A stretch of 64,000 nt of DNA from Nicotiana tabacum (lineage: Eukaryota > Streptophyta > Magnoliopsida > Solanales > Solanaceae), in assembly GCF_000715075.1 (NCBI RefSeq), contig NC_134081.1, forward strand, positions 111,512,289 through 111,576,288. The letters are read 5' to 3'. This document shows positions 33,621-44,073 of this stretch, piece by piece. The notes beneath the pieces are model-generated. The model ran no database searches. It saw only the letters and a list, made by a program, of their open reading frames with translations, and was not told where the DNA came from. A program made the translations under genes and the position numbers. Each line of letters begins with the position of its first letter. Position 1 is the first letter of the stretch.

Positions 33621-34494
33621 ATGTCCAATAGAAGAGGAAAAATTGCAGCAGCTTTTTAAGTCCAACTTTTGATCCGTTAACTATCCGAAACTTACCCAAG
33701 ACCCTCGGGACCTCAACCAAATATACCAACAAGTCCTAAAATATCATACGAATTTATTTGAAACCTCAAATCACATAAAACGACGCTAAAACCATGAATT
33801 ATGCTTCCATTCAAGCTTCATGAAACTTAAAATTTCTAACTTCTACACTTTATATCGAAACCTACCAAATCAACTCCGATTGACCTCCAATTTTACACAC
33901 AAGTCATAAATGACATAACGGAGCTATGACAAGTTTCAGAACTGGATTCCGACCTTGATATCAAAAAGTCAACTCCCCGGTCAAACTTCAAAACTTTAAA
34001 TTCCTATTTGTTTTTTTCCATTTCAAGCCTAATTTCACTATGGACTTCCAAATAAAATTCTGATCACAGTCCTAAGTCCAAAATCAACATACGGAGCTGT
34101 TGGAATCATCAAAATTCTATTCCGGGGTCATTTGCACATAATTAGATATTCGGTCACTATTTGAACTTAAACTTTTAATTTTTCATCAAAATTCCATATC
34201 TCGGACTAGGGACCTCGAAATTTGATTCCGGGCATACGCCCGAGTCCCAAATCACGATACGGACCTATCGAAACTGTCGAAACACTGATCCAAGTCCGTT
34301 TGCTCAAAATGTTGACCAAATTCAACTTAATTGAGTTTTAAAGCTCTAATTCACATTTTAATCTATTTTTTCACATAAAAACTTTCCATAAAATTTTACG
34401 GATTGCGCACGTAAGTCGAGGAATGATAAATAGTATTTTCGAGGTCTTAGAACACATAATTAATTATTAAATTTAAAGATGACATTTTGGGTCA

Positions 34495-34734
34495 TCACAT
34501 TCTCCACCTCTTAAACAAACGTTCGTCTTCGAACGTGTTTAGAATTATACCTGAAGTGCTGAATAAGTTTGGATATCTGCTCCGCATGTTTTCCTCGGCC
34601 TCCCAAGTCGCTTCCTTGACAAGCTGGCCCCTCCACTGGACTTTTACTGCAAAAACCCTCTTGGACCTCAACTGGCGAACCTGTTTATCAATAATGGCAA
34701 TTGGCTCCTCTTCATAATCCAAGCTATTATCTAG
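34495..34734 (-). pseudogene. Element D chromodomain-like integrase tail
   Basis: Minus-strand frame with EEEPIAIIDKQVRQLRSKRV, VKVQWRGQLVKEATWEAEENMRSRYPNLF and an acidic C-terminus. A TAG just upstream (where CAG is expected, before LDNSLDYEEE) cuts it off from the rest of integrase. Its last codons cross the polypurine tract and stop in the LTR. Chromodomains of this clade guide integration to heterochromatin. Confidence 0.8.
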
Positions 34735-35940
34735 CTAAACTGTGCTGAAGTCCAACACATGTGATAGGTCGGCATGATACTTCCGGAGCATAGATACGTG
34801 GAAAACCGGATGAACTCCCGATAGGCTGGAAGGCAATGCAAGCTCATAAGCAACCTCCCCAACTCGTTTCAACACCTCAAATGGGCCTATAAACCTTGGG
34901 CTCAACATGCCCTTATTCCCGAATCTCATAATTCCCTTCATCAACGAAACCTTCAAGAGAACTTTTTCACCTACCATAAATGATATATCACACGCTTTCT
35001 GATCCACATAACTCTTTTGTCTGGACTGTGCTGTACGAAGTCGCTCCTGAATTAACTTTACCTTTTCCAAGGAATCCCTTACCAAATCAGTACCATATAA
35101 CTTAGCCTTTCCTGGCTCAAACCATCCGATAGATGAACGACATCGCCGACCATATAAAGCCTCAAATGGAGCCATCTCGATGCTGGATTGGTAACTATTA
35201 TTATAAGCAAACTCGACTAAAGGCAGGAAACGATCCCACTGACCTCCAAAGTCAATCACACATGCCCTGAGCATATCCTCCAAAATCTGAATTGTCCTCT
35301 CTGACTGTCCATCGGTCTGCGGATGAAAGGCTGTGCTGAGCTCTACACGGATCCCCAACTCACTCTGTACTGCTCTCCAGAACTGTGAAGTAAACTGAGG
35401 GCCTCTATCTGATATGATGGAAATTGGCACACCGTGCAACCGAACTATCTCCTGAATATAAATCTGGGCCAACCTCTCCAAAGTATACGTAGTCACAACA
35501 GGAATAAAATGTGCCGACTTGGTCAACCTGTCAACAATCACCCAAACTGCATCAAACTTCCTCAAGGTCCGCGGCAACCCAACTTCAAAATCCATAGTAA
35601 TTCGTTCCCATTTCCACTCTGGTATAGTCATCTGCTGAAGTAGGCCACCTGGCCTCTGGTGCTCATATTTAACTTGCTGGCAATTTAGACACCGAGCTAC
35701 ATACTCAACTATGTCCTTTTTCATCCGTCGCCACCAATAATGTTGCCTCAAGTCACGATACATCTTCGTAGCACTTAGATGAATAGAATATCGAGAACTG
35801 TGTGCCTCCTCCAAGATCTTTTTCCTCAGTTCATTCACATTAGGAACACATAGACGATCCTAGAGTCGCAGAACACCATCTGCACCAATAGTGACTTCCT
35901 TGGCACCACCTCGTAGTACCATTTCACGAAGAACCATCAG
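34735..35940 (-). pseudogene. Element D integrase, zinc and DDE domains intact
   Basis: The long frame (35838 to 34735, 367 codons) has the zinc domain H13-x6-H20-x29-C50-x2-C53 and catalytic D83 (MDFEVGLP), D144 (ISDRGPQF) and E180 (GQSERT) with D-35-E spacing, numbered within this frame. Distal sequence VLLKVSLMKGIMRF and GEVAYELALPSSLSGVHPVFHVSML follows. A TAG after VLRL (near 35863), shared with element B, separates it from RNase H. Without these stops it would be a good functional integrase. Confidence 0.88.
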
Positions 35941-35955
35941 GTGTGGGTCATCATA

Positions 35956-37533
35956 CTAGCGAGCCTTGATCTGCTCAAATAGTGAAGATTGGGACACAAC
36001 ACATGCAAGAACTCGGCTGGTCTCTGAAATATCCAGCCTCACAAGTCTGTTAGCCAAGGACTGAATATCTGAGGCTAATGGCCTTTCCTCTACTGAAATG
36101 AAAGCCAAACTGCCCATACTCTCCGCCTTTTTGCTCAAGGCATCAGCAACCACATTTGCTTTGCCCGGATGATACAGGATAGTAATATCATAATCTTTTA
36201 GTAACTCCAGCCATCTGCACTGCCTCAAATTTAGGTCCCTCTGCTTGAACAAATGCTGCAAACTGCGATGATCAGTGTAAACTTCACAAGACACCCCATA
36301 AAGATAATGCCTCCAAATCTTAAGAGCGTGAGCAATCGCAGCTAACTCCAAATCATGTACCGGATAATTCTTTTTGTGGGTCTTCAACTGACGTGAAGCA
36401 TATGCAATAACTTGCCCTTCCTGCATCAATACACAACCCAAGCCAACGCGCGAAGCGTCACAATACACTGTATACATCCCCGAACCAGAAGGCAACACTA
36501 ACACTGGTGTTGTAGTCAATGATGTCTTGAGCTTCTGAAAGCTCACCTCACAATCATCGGACCATCGGAATGGAGCACCCTTCTGGGTTAATTTGGTCAA
36601 AGGTGCTGCAATAGATGAAAAACCTTCCACGAACCGACGATAATAACCTGCCAAACCCAGAAAACTCCTGATCTCAGTCGCCGAAGTGGGACGATGCCAA
36701 TTTTGAACTGCCTCAATCTTTTTGGGATCAACTTTAATACCTTCGCCCGATACAATATGTCCCAAAAATGCTACAGACTCTAGCCAAAACTCACATTTAG
36801 AGAACTTAGCATATAGGTTTTGTTCCCGTACTGTTTGAAGCACTACTCTCATATGCTGCTCATGTTCCTCCTTACTGCGCAAATAGATTAGTATGTCATC
36901 AATGAAGACAATGACAAACAAATCAATATATGGCATGAATACCCTGTTCATCAGATCCATAAACGCTGCCGGGGCATTAGTTAAATCGAAGGACATCACC
37001 AGAAACTCATAATGACCATATCTAGTCCGAAAAGCAGTCTTCGGAACATCCGAATCCCGAATCTTCAACTGATGGTACCCCGACCTCAAGTCGATCTTAG
37101 AGAATACCCTAGCACCCTGCAACTGGTCAAATAGATCATCAATACGCGGCAACGGGTACATGTTCTTAATAGTGACTTTTTTCAATTGGCGATAATCAAT
37201 ACACATCCTCATTGTTCCATCCTTCTTTTTCACAAATAATACTGGTGCACACCAAGGCAATACACTCGGTTTGACGAACCCTTTGGCTAGTAACTCTTCA
37301 AGCTGTTCTTTCAATTCTTTTGGAGCCATGCGATACGGTGGGATAGATATAGGCTGGGTATCTGAAGCCAAGTCAATACAGAAATCAATATCACGATCAG
37401 GTGGCATACCTAGAAGATCTGACGGAAATACATCGGGAAACTCTCGAACTACAGGCACTGAATCAATAGCAGGAGTCTCTGCAGTAGTATCCCGAACATA
37501 GGCTAGATAAGCCAAACAACCCTTCTCAACCAT
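35956..37533 (-). pseudogene. Element D reverse transcriptase-RNase H (525-codon open frame)
   Basis: Pre-RT region to residue 100; [16 protein letters not shown]; motif [11 protein letters not shown] with D148; SFDLTNAP where residue 183 is Asp instead of the conserved Gly; FIDD at 210-213; connection to about 345; RNase H with D359, E396 and D421. The frame ends at a TAG after QIKAR. It is the most intact coding segment in the window. The shared Gly-to-Asp change may weaken polymerase function. It copies element RNA into DNA inside the particle. Confidence 0.9.
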
Positions 37534-38150
37534 GTGTTGAGCCTTTATAAAAGAAATAACTCAATTAAATGAACTAACAGGCGAACCCTTCCACTCCAGC
37601 TTAGGCAATGCTGGAATAGCCAAGGTAACAGTCTTGGCATGACAATCTAGAATAGCATGATATGGAGATAACCAGTCCATACCCAGAATAATTTCAAAAT
37701 CGGTCATCTCAAGCAATAAGAGATTTGCTCTAGTTTTATAACCACAGAATGTAATAATACAGGACCGGTAGATCCGGTTCACAACAACAGAATCGCCTAC
37801 AGGAGTGGACACATAAACAGGAGTACTCAAGGACTCACGAGAAACACCCAAGAATGGAGCAAATAGAGATGACACATATGAATACGTAGATCCTGGATCA
37901 AATAACACTGAGGCATCTTTGCCACAAACAGAAATAATACATGTAATCACGGCATCTAAGGCCTCTGCATCTGGTCTAGCCGGAAAAGCATAGAACAGAG
38001 CTGGAGCGCCAACTGTCTGGCCTCTGCCTACCTGATCTTCACCTCTAGGACGACCCCTACCCACCTGTCCTCCACCTCTGGGTGGTCGGACTACTGGTGG
38101 AGCAACTAGTCCGGTAAGCATAGGCTGCTAACCCTGCTGTACTGGTCTAC
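37534..38150 (-). pseudogene. Element D protease
   Basis: Frame 38121-37561 has the Gly/Arg-rich linker, then VLFDPGSTYSYVSS with the D-P-G triad at residue 75 (codon 37897-37899), and FEIILGMDWLSPYHAILDCHAK. The active site is intact. A stop near 37560 separates it from RT and a TAG near 38130 from Gag. Confidence 0.85.
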
Positions 38151-39455
38151 CCTGAAGCCTGGGGCAAAACCTCCGCATGTGACTGGGATCCCCGCACTCG
38201 TAATAACTCTTCGGTGTGATGGGCTGCTAACTAAGTGTCTGGCCCTGGGGACGTGAATACCCACTGGGAGGACCCTGAATAGCTGGTGGGCGGTAAGAAC
38301 TCTCTGGGATATCACTGAGATAAGGTCGCACTGGAGCACCTCGAGGAGGTAGTGGTGCTGGATATGAGGGTCTGCTGGACTGTCCCCTCACGAACTGACC
38401 TCTGCCCCCGGACGGAGCACCTCTGAACTCTCCAGAGTACCTGAACCGCTTATCTCTCATAATCTTCTCTCGGCTCCGCTGACGTACACCCTCAATTCTC
38501 TGAGCTATCTCCACAACTCGCTCATAAGAAGTACCCATCTCAACCTCTCGAGCCATAGTGGCCTGAATACCAGTATGTAAACCGGCTACAAACCTTCGCA
38601 CTCTCTCCACCTCAGTATGGAGTATCATTAGTGCATGGCGAGATAATTCGGAAAACCTCTCCTCATAATCAGTCACTGACATCTGACCCTGGTGGAGCTG
38701 CACAAACTGAAACCGCAACTCTTCCCTCTGGGAGGGTAGAATATACCTGTCCAAGAAGATACGGGTGAACCTGTCCCAAGTCATGGGAGGAGAATCTGCT
38801 GGTCTGCCAAGAGCATAAGACTGCCACCATCTACGTGCTCTACCCTCTAGCTGAAAAGTAGAGCAACCCCATGGGATTCCAATATCCTCATGTTGTACAG
38901 TCTATCCTTGCAACGATCAATGAAATCTTGTGGATCCTCATGTCGCTCACCCCCGAAGACAGGAGGATGTAGTCTAGTCCATCTGTCCAATAGTTTCTGA
39001 GGATCGGTGGCTACAGCTGGCCTGGGCTCAGGTGTAGCTGCTGCCACTGGCTGGGCTCCACCTACGGGTAGTGCACCCTGGGTATGATATACAGCAGCTT
39101 CCTGTCCATGAGCCTGCGCGGTAGGGGTCTGTGCTCCCCCACCCACCTGAGATGTGGCTGGGTCTGCCGGAAATATACCGGCCTGAGTCATATTGTCCAT
39201 GAATCGCAGCATACGACCCATGACATCCTGAAATCCCGGTGCAGATGTGAAGTCCACCGAAGCTGGCTCTGCCACAGGCACCTCACCCTGCTCTTCAATA
39301 ATGGGATTCTCTGTTGGATCCACTGGCGGCATAACTGGAACAGTCCTAGGACGTCCTCGCCCTCTACCACGGCCTGGAGCCCTCCCTCGGCCTCTAGCGA
39401 CTGGGGGAGTAGCTCTTCCCTGGTCTGAAATCTCATTAGAGCGTGCTTTCACAAT
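38151..39455 (-). pseudogene. Element D gag (start codon and zinc ligand lost)
   Basis: Homologous to B gag, but the start ATG is ATT at 39453-39455, followed by VKARSNEISDQGRATPP. Capsid: KLLDRWTRLHPPVFGGERHEDPQDFIDRC. A one-base frameshift near 38870 after ILESHGV splits it; the frame resumes with RRWW and TWDRFTRIFLDRYI and runs to the zinc knuckle, where the first Cys is Tyr (codon 38203-38205): YYECGDPSHMRRFC. It cannot make normal Gag. Confidence 0.88.
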
Positions 39456-39636
39456 CTGTGAGAGAATAAGAGAAGGATTTTTTTTAGTGCTACATTAATT
39501 GCACGATGGAATATGAATAAAGGTAATTTCCTAACACCCTATAGCCTCTCGAAGATAAGTACAGACGTCTCCGTACCGATCTGCAAGACTCTATTAGGTC
39601 TGATCATAACTTGTGAGACCTACGTGAACCTAGTTC

Positions 39637-39646
39637 TCTGATACCA
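39637..39646 (-). other. Primer-binding site of element D (tRNA-Met type)
   Basis: Minus strand TGGTATCAGA, three bases from the 5' LTR; identical to that of element B. Confidence 0.85.
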
Positions 39647-40400
39647 TATTGTCACGACCCAATTTCACCTATAGATCGTGATGGAGCCCAACACTACAGC
39701 TAGGCAAGCCAACTAATAAATCAAACGTACATTGGTTAAGCTTTTATTCCAAGAAAATAATAAAATACCAACTTCTACCAGTGTGTGTGCTAAGACCCGG
39801 TGTCACAAGTGCATGAGCATCTAGTAGATTATACAGAACTCCAAATACTGTCTAAAATGAAATAGACAGAATTTAAATATAAGAAGAGACATTGGTAGCT
39901 GCAGAACGACTCAGAAAGGCAGCTCACCACTATACCTCGGGATGGCGTAGATATGTGATGATAGGTCCTCCACTGGTACCTGTCTCAGATCCTGCACAAA
40001 AAGTGCAGCAAGTGTAGTATGAGTACGTAAACAACGTGTACCCAGTAAGTATCAAGCCTAATCTTGAAGTGGTAGAGACGAGATGGCCGACTTAGACACT
40101 CACTATGGATCAATAATAATAACTGAAATAAAACTAGGATATTTAAATCAGCATGATTTACAGAATTTACAATAATTTATTTAATTGGCAGAAATAATCG
40201 AATTCCTTCAAATGTAACAATTCTCGATATATTAATTAAATTCCTTCAATTCAAATAAATTCTAATTTATCAATTAAATCTCATTTACAGGAGTAACAAT
40301 TAATTCCTAAACAAGCAAGAATAATAATTCACTAAATTCCAAGGATTTTTTAATTTATTAATTAGCTGAAATAAATTATTAAAGTATCGTGTAATTATTA

Positions 40401-40610
40401 TTAAGCACGATTTCTGTCGAGGACGTACGGCCCGATCCAGTGTGTCGTGTACACTGCCGAGGGACGTGCGTCGCGATCCATAGATGCATCTATCCTGCCG
40501 AGGCGTTCGGCCCGCTCCACAATAAAGGAGGACATTTTCTTATGTGCCTCTGGAAGGAGAGTATATTTATTATAAGATAAATTCGGGAGGAGAACAATTT
40601 CTTTTAACAA
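40401..40610 (-). CDS. Small 69-aa ORF in the 5' LTR of D (uncertain)
   Basis: MLKEIVLLPNLSY to DRNRA. Differs from the other D copy at two residues (F to S in KKMSSF, G to D near the end). Unknown function; may be only a passenger of a structured DNA segment. Confidence 0.3.
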   Translation of the reverse strand: MLKEIVLLPNLSYNKYTLLPEAHKKMSSFIVERAERLGRIDASMDRDARPSAVYTTHWIGPYVLDRNRA

Positions 40611-40788
40611 TTAATTGATTTAAACAGAAAATCAAGCCTATGAGATTTCTATCCTTTAATATCTTTATCTAACAATTCACAATATATTCATATATATCAA
40701 TTAATATTAATTAATCAAAGAATACAATTTACACAAATAAGGCATGCTTTGAGTCCTAAACTACCTGGACTTTAGCATTAATAGTAGC

Positions 40789-40818
40789 TACGCACGGACT
40801 CTCGTCACCTCGGGCGTA
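40789..40818 (-). other. Conserved-loop hairpin (LTR D, right copy)
   Basis: CGTGCGTA arm (40796-40789 on the minus strand) faces TACGCCCG (40818-40811), with one mismatch relative to the left copy; loop core unchanged. Confidence 0.55.
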
Positions 40819-42234
40819 CGTAGCCCCCACAATTTAGCAATAATTATTTAATCTTAATCACCTATGAGGTAATTTCCCCCTCACAAGATTAGACAAAAGA
40901 CTTACCTCATTTTGCTCTAATTTAATCCACTATAAGGCCTTTTTCACAATTATCCAACTCCGTCTGGCTCGAATCCCAATTGTCTTTCCTTGAAAATCTG
41001 TCAAAATCGCCTCTGCTCCAACTCCAATTTGTTAAAAATGGCGAATGGGACGAATGCCCTCTTTTTATAAAACTACCCAAACAGCCTTCAGAACTGGGCC
41101 TCGAACAGGGCCTCGATCGTGGCTTCAATCATGGCCCTCGAGCCTAGGCCTCGATCGTGACTTCGATCACAGGCTCGAGCCTGGACCTCGGTCATGGCCT
41201 CGATTATGTCATCGAGTCATGTCCTTCGATCATAGCCTCAATCATGGCATCGAGCTTGAGCCTTCGATGTGACCCTCGATCTTGGGTCTCGATCCTGGCC
41301 CTCGAGCCTTGCCGTCGATCATGGCCCTCGAGCTGGACCTTCGATCATGGCCCTCGAGCTGGACCTTCGATCATGGCTTCGATACACAAGCTCGAGCCTG
41401 TGCCTCATCAACCCTGGGCTCGATATCTGGGCTCGATACCTGGGCTCGATCACAACCCAGAATGTTCAACAGAAGAGAAAAAATTACAGCATCTTTTTAA
41501 GTCCAACTTTTGATCTGTTAACCATTCGAAACTTACCCATTCAAGCTTCATGAAACTTAAAATTTCTAACTTCTACACCTGATGTCGAAACCTACCAAAT
41601 CAACTGCGATTGACCTCACATTTTACACACAAGTCATAAATGACATAACGGAGCTATGAAAATTTTCAGAACTAGATTCCGACCCCGATATCAAAAAGTC
41701 AACTCCCCGGTCAAACTTCCAAACTTTAAATTCCTATTTGTTTTTGCCATTTCAAGCCTAATTTCACTACGGACTTCCAAATAAAATTCCGATCACGGTT
41801 CTAAGTCCAAAATAAACATACGGAGCTGTTGGAATTATCAAAATTCTATTCTGGGGTCGTTTGCACATAATTAGACGTTCGGTCACTATTTGAACTTAAA
41901 CTTTTAATTTTTCATTAAAATTCCATATCTCGGGTTAGGGACCTCAGAATTTGATTCCGGGCATACGCCCGAGTCCCAAATCATGATACGGACCTATCGA
42001 AATTGTCAAAATATTGATCCGAGTGCGTTTGCTCAAAATATTGACCAAAGTCAACTTAATTGAGTTTTAAAGCTCTAATTCACATTTTAATTCATTTTTT
42101 CACATAAAAACTTTCCATAATATTTTACGGATTGTGCACGCAAGTCGAGAAATTATAAATAGTACTTTTTGAGGTCTTAGAACACATAATTAATTATTAA
42201 ATTTAAAGATGACATTTTGGATCATCACACTTTG

Positions 42235-43142
42235 GTATTTGTTTTTCAAAGCCTGCTTTTAAATTACGTTTTTTCGGCCTGGTCCATATGTTGGGACGAG
42301 CGTGTGCTTGGCAAAATTGATGATCTTTGACCAGCCACAAATATATATTATTTTGTGAAAAAGATACAATTATTTAATAAGTGATTTATGGCGCGGCGTA
42401 GTCTTGTGCTATGGCGTTGGGCGTTAGAAATTATTTCTTCACTACCGCAATATATTTGGGGTATTGTGTATGCCGATGTGGTAGATTGGATCATTGTGTA
42501 TGCTGTCGTGGATTCGTTGGGGTGTAGATTGTGCTGAGATTTATATGTCGTGTTTTTATTGAATATTTATTTGGAACATATTGAGTATTATATGGTGATA
42601 TAATTTATGTGCTCATTGTGTATTTGTATTTTCTAACACTTATTCTAGGGGTATTTAAAGTGGCGGGTCAAGGATCTTACTGGGTTATATTTACGTATAA
42701 CTCACTCCTTACCTGTATGCCCATGCAAATACTATTGATGAGGATGAGGCTAGTTGCTAAAGAGTACGTGAGCAGATTCTATTGCTGAGCTGAGCCACCA
42801 TATTATTTCGTGGAGGTGGCTGTTTTAGCTTTACCTATTTCATGTCTTTTATTTCTTTTGAGATTTATATGCCCGACAATCAAACTCATATAACTCTGTT
42901 AGATGCTCTATGGTCTTAGTATAGAATTTGAGTTAGAGATTTATTATTTGAGTGCTCATTAGATTTTATTATTAAATTATAATTTTAGTTGAATAATATT
43001 TGGTATTTAGATATTTTTATGCGTTTGGACTTGTATGTGTTTCTCTTAGTGTTAAAAGGTTAAGAGTAAAAGAATTGATTCGCCTGATGGGTGGTATCAC
43101 GTGGGTGCCAATCGCATCAAGGGCATAGTTTGGGACGTGACA
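42235..43142 (+). repeat. LTR-like 3' end of another gypsy family
   Basis: Ends TTTGGGACGTGACA at 43142 after GGTATCACGTGGGTGCCAATCGCATC, the general pattern of LTR 3' ends here. The left boundary is not clear; part may be the continuation of the split repeat after element D. No coding frame is seen. Confidence 0.45.
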
Positions 43143-43299
43143 GCAAGCACAAATGACAAAACCAAATGGACTATTTGGGTAAAATGAAGAAATATGATAT
43201 AGTGATTAAACAATTTGATGTGGACCTTTGCAGAGTGATACAAAGAATGATAACATACCGCAAAAATATTTATACTACCCTAGAAGATGATAATTAAGG

Positions 43300-43480
43300 G
43301 TTTATTTGAAAAGTCACACGGTAATTAAAATTGGTATAATTATTAGGGTAGAAATTACACAGTCTAATAATTACACAATATAGTAATTACGACAATTTTT
43401 TTGTTTGTCATAATATAATTACAGTGTAATTACAAGTGTACCGGTTGGTTGCACAAATGTAATTACACAGTAAGGTTAAA
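43300..43480. mobile_element. MITE-like AT-rich element
   Basis: Rich in TAATTAC/GTAATTA motifs in both orientations (for example CAGTGTAATTAC and GTAATTACACAG), next to a GGTTGGTTGCACAAATG phrase of hAT-type MITEs. Ends and TSD could not be fixed by eye. Confidence 0.35.
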
Positions 43481-43555
43481 TTTTAAATTAAGTAATTATC
43501 AAAATCTAAAAGTTAATATAACAAATATATGCCTATAAATAATTTTTTTATAAGT

Positions 43556-44073
43556 GCTTCTTCGAGGCTAGACTTGATACTTACTGAGTACTATGATTTG
43601 TACTCATATTACACTTCTGCATATTTTTGTACATGTTCTGATGCTATTGTTAGCGGTACTCTTTGAGCTTAGTAGGAGTATATTGTTGGAGACTTCATGA
43701 TGAGTTGCTTTACTTGATCTGATCCGCAACACATGGAGTCCCTCCTTTCCTACTCATTTATATCTATCTATATATTTTATTTTCGAACAGATGTTATATT
43801 TAGTTGAGACTATATACTCTTGTTAGATGTTCGTGACAATGTTGTGATACCATGTCTTGGGAGAGTTTGTGAAACAATTGTGATCATGTTTAGACCATGT
43901 CTGAGATTCATGTACTCTTGATATTGAGTTATGACTTCTTCCGTCTTGCTATTTATATTATGAATTGGTTAATGACTTAATAATTTAAATCTATTGTTAT
44001 TTTTGTATGTTGTCTTGCCTATTGAGAGGGTTAGGCGTTATCACGACCTTTGGTAGGAATTTGGGTCATGACA
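43556..44073 (+). repeat. LTR 3'-end fragment (Tekay-type)
   Basis: Has the GATACTTACTGAGTAC box, a decayed acceptor region (TTTTTGTACATG) and the end GGGTCATGACA at 44073. The U3 and the intron part are missing. It abuts an oppositely oriented LTR fragment at 44074. Confidence 0.6.

Larger units (their letters stand above)
31793..34499 (-). repeat. 3' LTR of element D
   Basis: 2707 bp, TGTCACGA to GGGTCATCACA (inverted). Contains acceptor 32135, small ORF 32544-32753, hairpin 32932-32961, donor 33058, and a motif array 33230-33620 built on TCGATCATGG and CTCGAGC units with a period near 12 rather than CGC-N4-GCG. Confidence 0.93.
39992..40915 (-). other. Predicted leader intron, 5' LTR of element D
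   Basis: Minus strand donor AG|GTAAGT at 40915 and acceptor TTGTGCAG ending at 39992, 924 bases. This is the copy that a D transcript starting in the 5' LTR would use. Confidence 0.45.
31793..42229 (-). mobile_element. Element D: complete, youngest-looking Tekay-type element, minus strand, TSD CTTTG
   Basis: LTRs 31793-34499 (3') and 39650-42229 (5'), primer site 39637-39646, gag-pol 39455 to 34495, all on the minus strand. CTTTG at 31788-31792 and 42230-42234. The LTR copies are very similar by eye apart from a deletion of about 106 bases in the right one. The 525-codon protease-end/RT/RNase H frame and the 367-codon integrase frame are long, yet the Gag start codon, one zinc ligand and several stops disable it. 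Confidence 0.94.
39650..42229 (-). repeat. 5' LTR of element D
   Basis: 2580 bp, TGTCACGACC to GGATCATCACA. Near-identical layout to the left copy, including hairpin 40789-40818, array 41095-41460 and donor 40915. About 106 bases present at 33693-33800 are missing near 41540, with a short CCA/ATTCAAG match at the break. Confidence 0.93.
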
